A stretch of DNA of 60,000 nt, from contig OU612070.1 in the NCBI GenBank assembly GCA_914767715.1, forward strand, positions 12,233,501 through 12,293,500. Reading direction: 5' to 3'. The stretch is from Membranipora membranacea (Eukaryota; Bryozoa; Gymnolaemata; Cheilostomatida; Membraniporidae). Each line of letters opens with the position of its first letter. Within the stretch, counting starts at the first letter, position 1. A program made the translations under genes and the position numbers. The notes beneath the pieces are model-generated. The model did no database searches. It had not been told where the DNA came from and was given only the letters and a program-made list of their open reading frames with translations. This document shows positions 24,768 through 38,400 of the stretch, one piece after another.

Positions 24768-26313
24768 GTAGATCGGGTCATATTGTTGGCCTCCTCCCTC
24801 ATTCCTCCAGTTTCACTTGTCATCCCAAATCCCTTGATCAGGGAGAATGAAATTCCATTCTCCCTGCTCTGATGCATTTTTTTTCAACAAAGTTTTCACC
24901 AACAAACATACTAGAGTAATGCACATCTCAAGTGACTTCATCAGGCCCCCTGATAGGTTGTAGGCAAAAACCAGTGCTATCAATTTGGCATAAGTGATTA
25001 TTGACCTGGTGCGATTAACGGATTTATGAGAAACCAACGATGAAAATTCGGGCTTGAAACTATACCAGCTCAGGTATGTGCTCAGGTATGTGAACTCGAC
25101 ATCAAAGACCGATCAGAATCTTCACCAGTTATAAAAAAGTGAATCACCAAACAGAAGACGTTAAAAGAGACCCCAATGCGTTGTTTTTTTATTCCAGGTT
25201 TTTTCTAGACCAGTTGTTATAGAAAAGGTTATATTCAAGAATTCAAGAGCCCTTATAAAAACTGATTAAAACAGCATTCTCATACTTAGCAGACGGCTGA
25301 ACTATCAAGTGATGTTTATTTATGCGTTATAGTGACGTTAAAGTTATGTTAACGAACAACCATGAGGAAAACACATTTAATGTTATTTAAGTATTTATTG
25401 GCAATTAAAAATTTTGCACAACTTGAATGAACAAAAACATGGGTTTAAACAACGAAATGTGCTTGCATTTTGAATTCACCATATAGATAAAATGCTGTTG
25501 ATAAGTTGATACAATATATTTCAATCTACTCAGTAAAAGCTACTACTTATCGCACCTAGATAAGCTTCATGATTGTACAAGATCACCACGGTCAATATTT
25601 TCAGGGTGTATTCACTACCATATGCATCCATTACTGTATCTCTTTCAAAACCAAAGGAGAATCTTTGAGTTTGGCTTTGTAAAAAGCATTGGCCAAAGTA
25701 CTTTGTTTTAGAGCAAAGGAATACAAACGACCACCAAGATATTTTTGTTGGGCCGTGAGAATGGTTTTAGTATATGTTTGATTTATATTTAACTTTAGCT
25801 CGGGACTGTAGTCTCCTTTTGCTGAGCTGTAGTAGCCCTCACAAGCCAGCTAACCTGTCCAGTATCTTTATCCTATTAGCTCAGTCTCTAAATGTCAAAG
25901 CAAGATTGATATTTTACACATAACCAGTTGATATCCAACATAAAAACTTAGATAAGTAATTACTCTTCATTTGTCAGTCGATTGAACAATCTGTCATTAT
26001 TTGCCTGAAGCTAAATCATTAATTGATCATGACCTCCATCTGCCGTGTTACAGGAATAGAGCTTGTGAGGCGGTGGTGAGTAGATATTATTGCTAATTGG
26101 TAACCAATGTCTATTTACAGAGCAAACACTTCATTCTGCACAAATAACAAGCGAGTGTTCTAGGTATTCAGGATGTGTGGTGTGTCTGTCGTCAATCACT
26201 GTTTGAACTGGAGTCATCAATCATTCTATATTGAGATTAAAGGTATCTCCTGAGGTGACATGGTTGTGACATGAGCTTTCATTTTTATTTCATATTGCCT
26301 GCTATCAAGTTGA

Positions 26314-26322
26314 TATATAAAA
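26314..26322 (+). promoter_or_regulatory. candidate TATA box of paralogue 2
   Basis: TATATAAAA lies about 95 bases before the start codon, which would place initiation near 26345 and give a short 5' UTR without an intron. The local AT-richness makes chance occurrence quite possible. Confidence 0.35.
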
Positions 26323-26414
26323 CAAATCATATTCTCAGCAGAATTTTAGTTGCCGAAAAACACGCAAGCCTGCCAATTGAGGATATGTTTACAGACTAGA
26401 CAGAGAATATAATA

Positions 26415-29400
26415 ATGTTTCACCGCATGTTTCTGTTCACAACGCTGCTTTCATGTGTGACATTTCTTACAGCATCGAAGCAGAGCTCGGCATCGGTGCT
26501 TACCAGTCTACACTACAGTTGCGGACATTGTCAGTGCGAGAATGGCGCACACATGATGGTACTAGCTTTGTGCAATCAAACTGATGTCACACAAGTACCC
26601 CAAGATCTTCCTCACAACTTAACTGAACTGTAAATAGTTTATGTAATATATCTTCTAGCAGCAAATGTTTTACAGACTATAGATATAAGATTACGAGATA
26701 ATCCATATATTTTGCCAACATATAGATTTTTTGTATACATGCCCTTCTACCCTAGGACTACGGGCTACTCAGTTCTGATAATATTTATGAAGTAAATAGG
26801 AATGTTGAATTACTGCGTTTTTGAGGCTGTATTATTGGTTCATCATTTGTGAGGTCTTCATTATTGATTTTTCTATTGTAGGTACATCGTGCGTACTGAC
26901 ATAGAATCGCTTTCTAGTACTTCCTTCTCCCGCTATAAAGATTTGAAGTTGATGTAAGTAAAGATGTGAAAAGTATTTTTTGGGAATTTTTGATTCAAGA
27001 CGTTTTTGTATTTCAAATGAGTTTGGAAATAGAGCATGGTATCACATTCTGTTTAATTTAACCACGGTAACTCTTTTTTTTGGGTCATTCAATCATCATG
27101 CTTTATTTTAATACCCTAATCCCTACAGATGATAAACAAGCAAGGCATGATTGTTGGAGAAGATGAGTTAATTTATTACTGTTCATGTTTTAGACACTAC
27201 CAAGCTGGTTATATCCATGACATGATATGATAATTTTTTAATTACTAGATTATAATTGTTTACCTGTTATAACACATTAATGAGACATTAATGAGCATCA
27301 TATCCTCGTTAATTGGATAATTGTTTACTGATATCACTGGCCCTCATTCAGTATATAGTGTTACTATTTGTTTCCATGACTTGGCTTTTTATTCTAGTTG
27401 AATCATTTCTCTTTGCAGTGTAGTCCGCAACAATAGTAAACTAGAGTTTATAGATTCAGACACATTCGCAAACAATCAGCATCTTGTAGCCATGTAAGTT
27501 CTAGGCTCACTTTTGTGGTAGGATGACTCGGACGGGGGGGGGAGGGGATGGTAATCTAGTCCCTCCATTTACTTTTGTCTTTTATGCTATTTTTTAAAAT
27601 GGGACAAGGTTAAATGCATTCAGATTTGATGTTGCATGCCTTTGGTGGCTAGGAGTACTCTATTTGAAACTAAACATGTTTCTATCATAATCCTATCATA
27701 AAAGGCAATGGAATTGAGACAGAATTTTGTGTGGTAGCCTACCTTTCTCTTCCAGCTAGAGTAGTAAAATATGACTTAATCATTTGTTCTTACAACTTTC
27801 TTTTTGCATATAAGAGAGATAGTTCACAATCCACAGCTGCATTCCCTGCACGTAAAAGCCTTCGCAGGTGTCTTCAGCAAGCTTCGTGACATGTAAGTGT
27901 GATTATTAAACTACTCGGCACATCCCTTTTTCAAGATCAATGTCTGAGGATTATTCCTTCTCCTCCTCTAAAATTATCTACTCATCCTTTGTATCCTTGG
28001 AGACATTATCAGTAAGTTGTCCGGTTTTTTGACCAGTTTGGTTATCGCCGCCAATCGAGACCCTGTCCTCCTGATGGTAGACCCACACTGCGACCCTCGC
28101 TGACTGGCTTCTGCACTCATCACCTTCACACTGTAGGATGTCGTCCCCAACAATGAAAAGTTTTTTGCTTTGGAGCCACAAGTTAAGAGTTTTTACTCAC
28201 TGATCACCTGCACTGCCCCTACACTCTTATTTGATTTTTTAAGACAAGTTTTGATGAGCTTTTGATGGCCATCAGTACATACGAAAAAGTCTGCCAATTT
28301 TTTACCTAGTCTGGCAGCTGCTGACACTACTAGCTCAGAGAGTATTTATTTTGACTTCACAAGGAAGATTCATCGGTCATAACTTAGATGATACTTTTCA
28401 TGTGTATTTCTTTCTGGTTCAAAAGCAATATCTATAGGTTCGATCATCTACATGTCTCTGAGCGACAACTGACCTTTTTGTTCTAATTGTAATACTTTGA
28501 AATCGGCACCACAAATCCACAAAAATTTACCTGGATGTTTTATTTTGTTTCCACCGTGGTGAGAAGCGTTCTTTTATGTGGTAGATACAGTATTATTGAC
28601 ATTCCTGGAGGTGTTTTGTGACTAGAACATCTGACATATCACTCGTCATCTGCATTTGATTGATTTGTTTCGTAATTGAGACAGATTACTTAAGTGACAA
28701 AACTGGTGTTGTTGTTTTGATAATTTCGCTTTTCATCGAGCAATCATTATTCATCCTGTATCCTTTAAGTTTCACTTTTTTAAACTCTTTGCCAGTTTAT
28801 GACGACTTTGAAGACAGTGTGTTCAGAGACAGGAATGCTCATTATGGTCTCTTTGTTTCAGATTCCTCAACCATAATGCTTTGGAGAAGGTGCCAGATTT
28901 CAGCAGGATGGTGATAACTAACACTACAACATCCCCTGCTCTGTGAGTATCAAAGTTTCTTTGATAGCCTGTGCCAACTTTTCATACTGATAAACTGCTA
29001 ATGTTTTTTTTTCTGGTAGCTTTTCTTTTTCATGAACATCCGGTTGAGTTCCGCCGCTGGCCTAGATGACGGATAAACCTTTAGGAATGTAGCAAAGATA
29101 TTATCGTTTGATCATGAATGGTAAAACTAATACAGAAGTGACAACAATATGAAGCGATGTGTTACACTGAAGCGGAGTCATCTCTGACCCACCATACAAT
29201 CAGTAGATAGAGCAACAGTGTATTGTGCATATCAGATTCACACACTTATCAAACATATGGCTGAAAGTTCAATCTACTTGCAGAAATTCCTGAGGTTTCA
29301 ATGCATTTTAGGTGGGAAAGTAACCCTTTCCTTCGTATCAGATCGGTAGCAGAAATTCATAAGTACATACCGTCTATTTTAACATATGTTCTTACCCACC

Positions 29401-32400
29401 AGGGCATCCTTCCAACAAAACATCACATTAATTCATAAAAAAAACGTTGGCAACAGTAACAAACATGCCATCCTTCTTTAATATTTGACTAGTTTTCATA
29501 CTCTGAGTGTGTAAAAGGTTAAAATTGTGATGCAAGTGGATTTGCTGTAGGCTCCAACATCAAGGCTTTCCTACAAAGTCATTGCTTGATTATTGACTTG
29601 CAAATTGCAGGATGTTAGATGGAAACCCTTTATCTACGCCATCAACATTGTGTGGAGATGTTACTGATGATGTGGAGAAACCTGGAGATTTTGTCTGCCA
29701 GTTTATGAATTTGTAAGTCAAGACAAAATATATATTGCAAGCCACGGCTGACTTCATTGTCTATTATTTGTATAATCGTTGGCCCTATATATCTCTTTAG
29801 CGATGATAAGGTTTAATAGATTTGAGTCATTATTTTCTAATCTTGATATGTGAAAGTGTAGGAATAGATGGACTGAATTTGAAACATGTTATAGCATTCC
29901 GTGGTTCAATAGTTTCTATTGCATGCATTGATCAACTGCATCAGTTGGAGGGGTACAGCTCCTACAAAGAGTACTCAGTGCTGTTGGTTAGCACAATGTT
30001 TGAGACACAATGACTAGTACAACTTTGGCTTGACATCGTAAAAAACTTAGCCTACGTTTTCTCACATTTCAAACGCTTGCAATCCTCAACCATGATGAGC
30101 GATAATATAATGATGGCAGTAATTTATGTGATACATGTTGACAAAATGAGTGGCACTAACGGAACTCCCGGGTGCCACTCCCTTCAGGCAAGATTAGGAT
30201 AGAAGATGGACTGCTCCGATCTAAGTCTTTGTCTCCGGAATACTGTGGTTACAATTAGGAAGTGTTAGAATGTGATGCAATCTGCCAGTCTCTAAGACTG
30301 AGATCCGTTTGTCTAGCGTTGTGCCAAATTCCAATACTTACAGACCAAATTCCAGGACCTGCCTTAGCCAAAACCTCAATTCTTCAACTGATAACAAATA
30401 ATATTCCGATACTGTAAACAAATTATTGAGTAACACATTGGCATATCATTATAGACGTTCTAGGAATTCGGTTTTCAGTCTCATCTAGTTTGAGCAACAT
30501 AGAAGTTTTCATATTTATTATTATATATTATATATATATATATATATATTATATGGTTGTTCTCCAGCCCTCAATATTTAGCATAGCCCGCTCATTGCAA
30601 ATCACAGTACTTTACAGCACTAGAGTAACTAAGCAAAACTTTCAAACTACCCATCTAAAGTAAGGCATGTTCGTAGTTTTGTTTGCCTCCACTTGATATT
30701 GTGTGGTAAACTTATGCCTTAACGCCTGACGTGGTGGATCAGGAACTGCGTTGTAACGGTACGGATAACCATTAACCAGTGTGTACAATACTATTCAATC
30801 TTCTGAAAAGGTATTATTTTTGGTTTGTGGTCAAATCTGTTGGCCTACCGGTAGTATTTATATAGCACTGTTTTAGTTTTAATTGATTTTCTATCCTTTC
30901 CTCTTGTATTGAATTGAATGCCCAAGGACGGAAGCACAATGTGATGGGTGAGATGCGGCATGTTGAGCCGGATAGGCTGGGTGATTAATTCTATTTTTGG
31001 CATTGGCGAGATTGAGATCGTAATCCGATCACATTGTCTCACAAAATGATCGATTGCTATCTAAAGAGACATATCAATTGATAGATAAAATCTCGGTTGA
31101 GATAAAGACCTACAGTAGGTTAACTAAAACTTATTAAAGGAATCCTTGGTCCTTTCGCAGGCTTGCATGCTTGTAAACTAAATTGATTTTTGTGGGAATA
31201 GCAGATTGGAAGTATATTTAATAGTTTTGGATTATTTATCTCTTGATTTTTACTTTATTCATTTGATTGTTTCTAGGTCAATGCAGGACACCAAGATGAA
31301 GCATATGTCGAGAGATCTACTGAAAAATGCCAAGATTGATGTGTTGTGAGTTGTCCGGTAACATTTTAAAACCAAATCATGACCAGCTCTTAAAACGCTG
31401 GTCAAAAACTACACACATATATAGTCAGGTTTCAGGCATGGGCTTATTTTTAAATCTATGGTTTCTGATTATAAGGAAGTTGGCAATACTGCATCTGATT
31501 TGAATCTCCGTACTTGACCATGATATAACAAGGTCTAGAGTGACAGTGCGAGGAAATATTAACTGTTGGAGATCGATTATTGAGCCAGACAAAACCAGAT
31601 ATTATTTTCCAAAGATTTTCACTGACAACTTTTGCTTTCTTCATCCTCAGATTGAAGGATTCACTGCTGCCTATCTTGTGGGAGAAAGTTCTGCCCCGGC
31701 ATATTCAAAACACTATCCAAATTAAATAGTAATCATAATGCAGTGCAGTTAGGCTTCAACCATATAACCAATTGCTGATTTATTTGAATGCTGTTAAAAT
31801 TTTGCAGGTATTTGAATGATAACAAGTTACTGGAGAGTATCGATGATGACCTGTTAACTTCTATGGTTGCAGACTCTTTACTCATTCTGTAAGTGTAAAT
31901 GTAGATCCTTTTTTTTCAACAGAACATGGATGCATTATTCTAAGTTGGTGTACAATATTGCAAGCTGGGAGAAGGGACACAGATGTTTAAAAGGTGCTAA
32001 ACATTAACTCATTTCTTGTTTTCCTGATGAACCTATTGTCCTGATCAACCGCATTTCTGATCTTCCGATTATTTTGATATGGTATTTGGCATCAGAGTAT
32101 TGTCTCCAATCTATGCGATATATAATAGAAAACTGTCTGTGGTCTAAGCTAGTGCCATATATTTTTATAAATCCGAGCAACGGGTTCGCAATTGAAACTG
32201 CTTCTGGTAAACTAGTGTTTGGTTTTTCAACAACACCTAGTTTCATGCTAAAGCCAAGAGTATATTCCTTGCATATAGGATACGTAACATGCATGCCTTG
32301 TTCAGCCTTTTACATCTAATGTCAACTATTTAACTATTATTGTCTCATCAAAATTACAGAGTCCTCTCAAACTGTCCAAAGTTGAAGAACATCCCAAGTC

Positions 32401-32492
32401 AAGGTGTCGGCTCAATTAAAACATTCAAATGTGAGAATTGTACAAGTCTCAAATTTATACCCGCCACTATCAACTTCAGAAATATAAAAGAG
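26415..32492 (+). other. paralogue 2 ectodomain: signal peptide, Cys cap and leucine-rich repeats (exons 1-9)
   Basis: The protein starts with a hydrophobic leader ([20 protein letters not shown]) and a four-Cys cap ([11 protein letters not shown], with the last Cys at ALCNQ). Exons 2-8 have the same seven lengths as in paralogue 1, each phase 2 and each about one leucine-rich repeat. The exon 4 acceptor is ATAAG at 27814; the in-frame choice was fixed by alignment with exon 4 of paralogue 1. Residue identity to the other copy is low outside the repeat scaffold. Together with strong conservation of the helices, this suggests different ligand preference (inference). Confidence 0.93.
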
Positions 32493-35400
32493 GTGAGTGT
32501 CATAGCAATCATCTTTATTGATATAATTTTGTCAACAACCACTTGTTGAAGTGATTTTCCCCTAAGGTAGATTTTATAGTAAATTCATACAGATTGATGC
32601 AAAATTTAATTAAAGTTCTGGGATAATATCAATCTTGGATTTTGCTCTTTCATCCTGCATTATGGGAGATGACATTACACCATTAAGGTGTATTTACATT
32701 ACACCATTTTCTGCAAGACCTTTCCATCAGATTACTTGGTGAGATTTTTCTTTTATATAAGCTATCATTGGAACCAACCAAGAATCTGCATTTTGTGGCA
32801 TCGCCACCACAAAATAGTTTTACGGAAAGATTCGCAGTGGTAATACAGCTTTACTTCCTATTGTTTGCAAACTTGTTTTTTTCTAGAAGTCACAGCTTGG
32901 TAATATAGGACTGTTTCACTATTTTTATAACTTTATTCATACAAACTGACAGGGTTAACGGTTTAGGCTCTTACATCTTGCGTGTGTTGAGATGTGAATT
33001 TGCTGGTGGGCTTGCAATCATATTACAAAATTGATATATCGTCTGGAAGTGATTGGTGAATATTACCTTCATCGATAAAATACCTTGGTCATGTTTGGAC
33101 AACTCCTAACCAAGGTTGTTTATTTGATAGTTTTATTTATTGAGGTTTTTCAAAGATTACAGTATTTGTAAAAGTGAATTTTTTGTCTTGTTACCAAGTG
33201 AGCTTTGTTGTTTTGCAGGCATACTTGACCTACCCACAACACTGCTGTGCTTTCAGGAATCCTCTTCTACAGGATAGGGAGGCATACTTACAGGTCTGTG
33301 ATTTTATCGCCTATCTCTCAGAACCTAATTTCATCAATTTCAGCTAATCAACCAACTTCCGAACTAACCAATTTGTAACAATTGTTTCTGAGGCATCAAG
33401 GTAATGTTAAGGGACCAAGAGCTCAGGATACTTATGCCCCTCCCCCTTTCCTCTCTGAACAAATGAAATAGTTATTGTATTATGATTGTGATAAATTTAA
33501 AACTAGTCGTATGAGTGCAGTAGCATTTAGCTTCATGAGGTATGCAAGGTTATGTCTAGTCTTATGTTTTGCAAATGTTCACAGGGATGGGAATCGTTAA
33601 AGAGAGAGTGTGAGGAAGAGGTGAAAGAAGAAGAAGCTCAACATATTCAAACAACCACACCTCTACAGTTGTCATCTGATGCCGATTTGACAGATACTGT
33701 CACAACACGTTACGACGTGCAGTCTACCACTATGGACATGCTCAGTTTCTTTGCAATGGATGATGGTTAGTAAAATACTGTAAAAATTGTGTATTTGTCT
33801 TGTACTTTTACCAAATTGTAATCTAGGCAGAAAATTACCTGAGCAAATATTATAACAACCGAAGAATAAAAGCGTCATTGTATTTCTGCTATATGTTTAG
33901 TTCCTTTTTCCATAACTTTTTTTCAGGAACCACCATACCCTCTTTCATAATAGTAAACTATATTCGTAATTGCAGCTGGTATCTCTACAAATAATATGAG
34001 CTCATTATGAATATATCACCAATACGCCTTGTCAAGCGGCCACAATTTTCGGTTTTTTTTGTTCCAAAAACCAAAAGCCAAGAAAAACCTAAAACCATTG
34101 CCGCGTGACGAGGCTAGTCGACAATACCTTGAAGTCCTTTCTGTTAGAGCCGCTGAGATGGGTTTTACCAGAAACCTGCTTACATATTTTTCAGACATTC
34201 TACTGAGAATGATGCCGGAATCCGATGATTACTACAATTACTATGATCTTTTTGCAAATGCGGTCCCTACTATTGATCCAAGCGTGAACCACTTCATCAA
34301 AGCCGAGAAAAATTGTTCTGCTGCCTTTTTTGAACAAATGCGGTAAGTTTTGCTGTGTAATAATTTGATTTTTTGGCCTGTTCAAAGTGTTATGTAATAC
34401 GAGATAGGGAATGCTCATAGTTTCTTGTATTCTGTTGATGATTCAGCTATATTTTCTGTGATTTCGAGATAAGAAATTTCACCTCACGCAAGTTTCAGGG
34501 TTGAGAGCACAATTATTCATTTTATTTTGAGTTTGTGACATACATATATATATGGTTTGTTGAGCAGCAAGGATTGGAATCCAGCTCTTTATGATTTTTG
34601 AGTTTGCTGATTGTTTTTACCCTTGATTTTTTAGTCAGGACTTTGAGAAACAAAGGTACAATAATCCTTGCATCTAAGTAATCGCTACTGAGCAATTCTA
34701 ACACAAAGCCGAGCCAAGCAAACTCTAAACTGCAACATGCCAGCCAACTAATGCTATGTTATCTTCGGTAATATTAATACTTAACTCAATTGTCCTGTCC
34801 GTGTACGAATACCAATTTCAGTGATTTTATGCTAAATGTTGTCATATTTTGTGTTTGTCTATCCAGCGATGTAGTCTTTAATATTGTTGTATGATGAGAT
34901 TCTCTAGCTCCATATTCTTTCAAGATTTGAACTTGTTTTGACCAGTCTTACTAATGAGATTGAATTGCCTTCACCAAATATTGCATGTGTTGAGGTGTTC
35001 ATTTGCTAGCGGCCTGCAATCTTGGTACGGAACTACAGTAAAAAACTTGATTTCTTTTATTGAAATTGACATATTATTGGCCAAAAGAAATTTATCAAAT
35101 ATTATCTGCCTACATGCTAGCTAGAACAAGTTTGTTCACTCCGTGGTGCAGAGGGATAATGCGAATATTTGGTATCAAAGCGTCGCGCCTCGATGCCAAA
35201 AATTTTCAATATCCCTCCGCCCCCACAGAGGGAACAAACTTGTTCTTCCTACATCCATTATTTGAGCTATATTGACATGATCATGCTCAGACAACTCCAA
35301 AGTTTGAATCAAGGCTGTTTATTTAATAATTTTCAAAATTGTAATTTGAAAACTGATGAGGAGGAAAGTATTTCATGTTATGTTTGATTTGTTGCTATCT

Positions 35401-38400
35401 TTCTTTCTTTTTCTTTATCAGAGCAAGTTTGAACTGTTATCCAGAGGCTAACTCGTTCACCCCTTGTGTGGACATACTTGAAGAAGAGGATTATTTGAGA
35501 GTAACTCTCTGGTGTGTGGCCATCTTAGCTGTGATCGGGAATATCACTGTGTTGATATTCACCATTATATCCAGAATCAGGACTAAATATCCAATGACTG
35601 TCACCAAGTTTCTGATTTGTAACCTCGGTAAGTAAGCAAAATAGCTTCGGTTTTATGTCAGCTAAACAGTATTCTATTTTTGAGGTTTATCCCAGAGTTA
35701 TTGAATCAACTCACATGTCAAAACTTACATTTTTGTCACATATATCAATGGGTGCGACTTCAGGCTCAGCTTTAGCAGCAGAATGACTCATAACTTGTGC
35801 CCTGAAGAGTTTCTTCAAACTCATAGATCCAATAATTTGTTTCTTCCTAATGAATAATTCGGAATATAATATATATGTATATATATTTTAGTTCAATAAT
35901 TAACACATCACAATTCTCAGAGAAATCAAGTAGACCATAATCGAACCTGTTTAGTAAGCTGTATTACAAGTTGCGGTAGTACTGAAATAAATTATTTGCT
36001 ATTTGTTGGAAGTTTGAAGGAGTTTGTACATTTATTAAAAATAAATATGCACAATATCGTAATAAGTGGTATCATTTACCCTTGACTGTCTTGCTGTAAG
36101 TTAAAGAAGTAAAATATTTTATGTATTTCAGCTGTCTCGGATTTGTTACAAGGGATCTACCTTCTTGCACTGGCCGCCGTTGACGTCAAGTCGTCGGGAG
36201 AGTATTTTAACTTTGCAAGTTGGTGGCAGTATGAGGGAGGCTGTGATGTTGTAGGATTCATTACTGTGTTTGCTTCGGAGTTGTCTGTCTTCACTCTGTC
36301 TGTGATCACTTTAGAAAGATGGTGAGACTTAATATTGAACCACTTTCAAAATAAATAAATAACAGCAGCCTACACACATCACTTTTTCAATGTCTCTGTG
36401 AGCCTGTGCAGCCTTATGATATAACGCATATACCCCAGGGGAGTAAATTAATTGGGAGAGAAAGACTTTGCTATTTCACGCAGGGTTGAATTTATGAGAA
36501 GCTAATATTTCTTATGCTCATTACCCAACATTGACTCCCACCTCAGCTAATTAAGTTGGTGCTTAACAGACTAATCTAACTCTAACTTATGTTTACTCTC
36601 ACAGGGTCCTATCAAGTCTAATAAGCTAATACAAGCAATAGCCTTTTTCCAGATGATACAATCTAATTAATAAATGTTCATCTTATGTTCACTATTTCTT
36701 TTCTTACAATTTTATCTGCACCCTTTAGAAAAAAATCTTAACTTTCCTTATTTATCATATTTAACCACTGATACATATTCATATCAATGCCTTTAACATT
36801 TTAGGTACGCTATCAGCCACGCCATCCACTTAACTAAGCGCGTACAGATGAGACACGCTGTTGTCATCATGGCGTTTGGATGGATATTTGCTGCCGGCAT
36901 GGCTCTTATGCCGCTGCCTTACTTCCAGTTTAGTAGTTATCAGCATACAAGCCTGTGTCTCCCCTTCAGATTTGATACCATTAAGGATCAAGGTGATATA
37001 TTACATTATGTTTATTATATTTTTCATATTACTCCCAACTAAACTGACATCACTCTTACGTTATTAGCAGCGTGGTTTCACACATCAATGGTGAAAAGAC
37101 AAACATGAAATTTAATAAGATCACAGAGTAAGGTTAAGCAGAGGGGACACTTCAATGATCGTTATAGTGCCTGCGGTTTTTATCCACTGGGGGAAATTCA
37201 TCAATCTGGCCACCTGCCAATTTCAGAATATATATAAGTTACAGTGGAGTTTTGTCATGCAGACATAGCCACCTTTGATAAGTCATAATTCATTCTTTAT
37301 TTATCCTAAAGACTGATTTCTAACTTTTCTGAAATGTCCAATCTTCGAGCTATACACCATATTATTGTCATTTTTTGCTAGGATACATAGGCTATGAGTA
37401 ATCCAGTTTTTAAAATGAGTTTTATCATATAGATTTACATAGGGCTTAGGTCAATGCACGGACATTTCCTAATTTTGATGACCAGCTGTCTATCAATTGT
37501 CACATGTAAATCTATATGACAAAACTCATTTCAAAAACCTGGATTACTCTTAGCCTATGAATCCTAGCAAAAAATGACAATAATATGGTGTATAGCTTGA
37601 AGCTTGGACATTCCAGCAAAGTTGGAAATCAGTCTTTAGGATAAATACAGAATGAATTATGGCCCATCAAAGGTAGGGATGTCTGCAAGAAAAATGCCAT
37701 TATAACATATAGAGATAATGAGTTTTTAGCATCCAGCTGTGCACAATTTTCCCCCAGTGAATCAAAAACCGCAGGCACTATAACTATCATTGAACTGTCC
37801 CCTCTGTATATCCTTACTCTGTGATAAGATGCAGCAAAAATGTATAAGGTATATCACAATTATCAGTAGGCCTATTTTTGTATTGATAAGAATATACATA
37901 GGGAAAAAACTTGACACCTGATTCAAATTTTGGTCTCTATCTCCAAATTAAGGTAATGTCAAAGACCGATCCGAATATCAACATATCATATACCGCTGGA
38001 AAGCTGCCGAGCTACTGAAAATGAATACCTGAACGAAAACTTGATTCAATGACGTTGTGTCATTTTAGGGAGGAAATGAGGCAGAAAACGCTGTTTTTGT
38101 CAAAGCAGATGGAGAGTCAAATTAATTGCAAGAAATTTCAAAACAGGTGGAATGTATACTTAGAGATTGAGTTCATAGTAAAATTTGATTTTCTTTGATA
38201 TATGACTAGTCTAAACTGACTTTTTACGTCACGCCATACAACACATTTTTTATTGTGAAGCCGTGAAAATATGTGAAATTTCAATCATTAATTCAGAACA
38301 GATCATAGGCTCGAAACAAAATTAATTATGATTTTCCCTTAGAGTACACTTTAAATGTCATACCTATTGACTTTCAACAAATTAGCTTGCATATTGCGAA

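Larger units (their letters stand above)
24365..26414. other. intergenic region between the receptor paralogues
   Basis: No exon is visible in these 2 kb. The first part is the probable 3' UTR of paralogue 1, and the last few hundred bases should hold the promoter of paralogue 2. I saw no shared block with the upstream region of paralogue 1, which suggests that either the promoter was not duplicated or it has diverged beyond recognition. Confidence 0.6.

Noticed and set aside
34029-34194. Upstream extension of exon 12 of paralogue 2 along the same open frame
   Set aside because: The acceptor at 34191-34194 gives the phase and length expected from paralogue 1; the extension has no counterpart.
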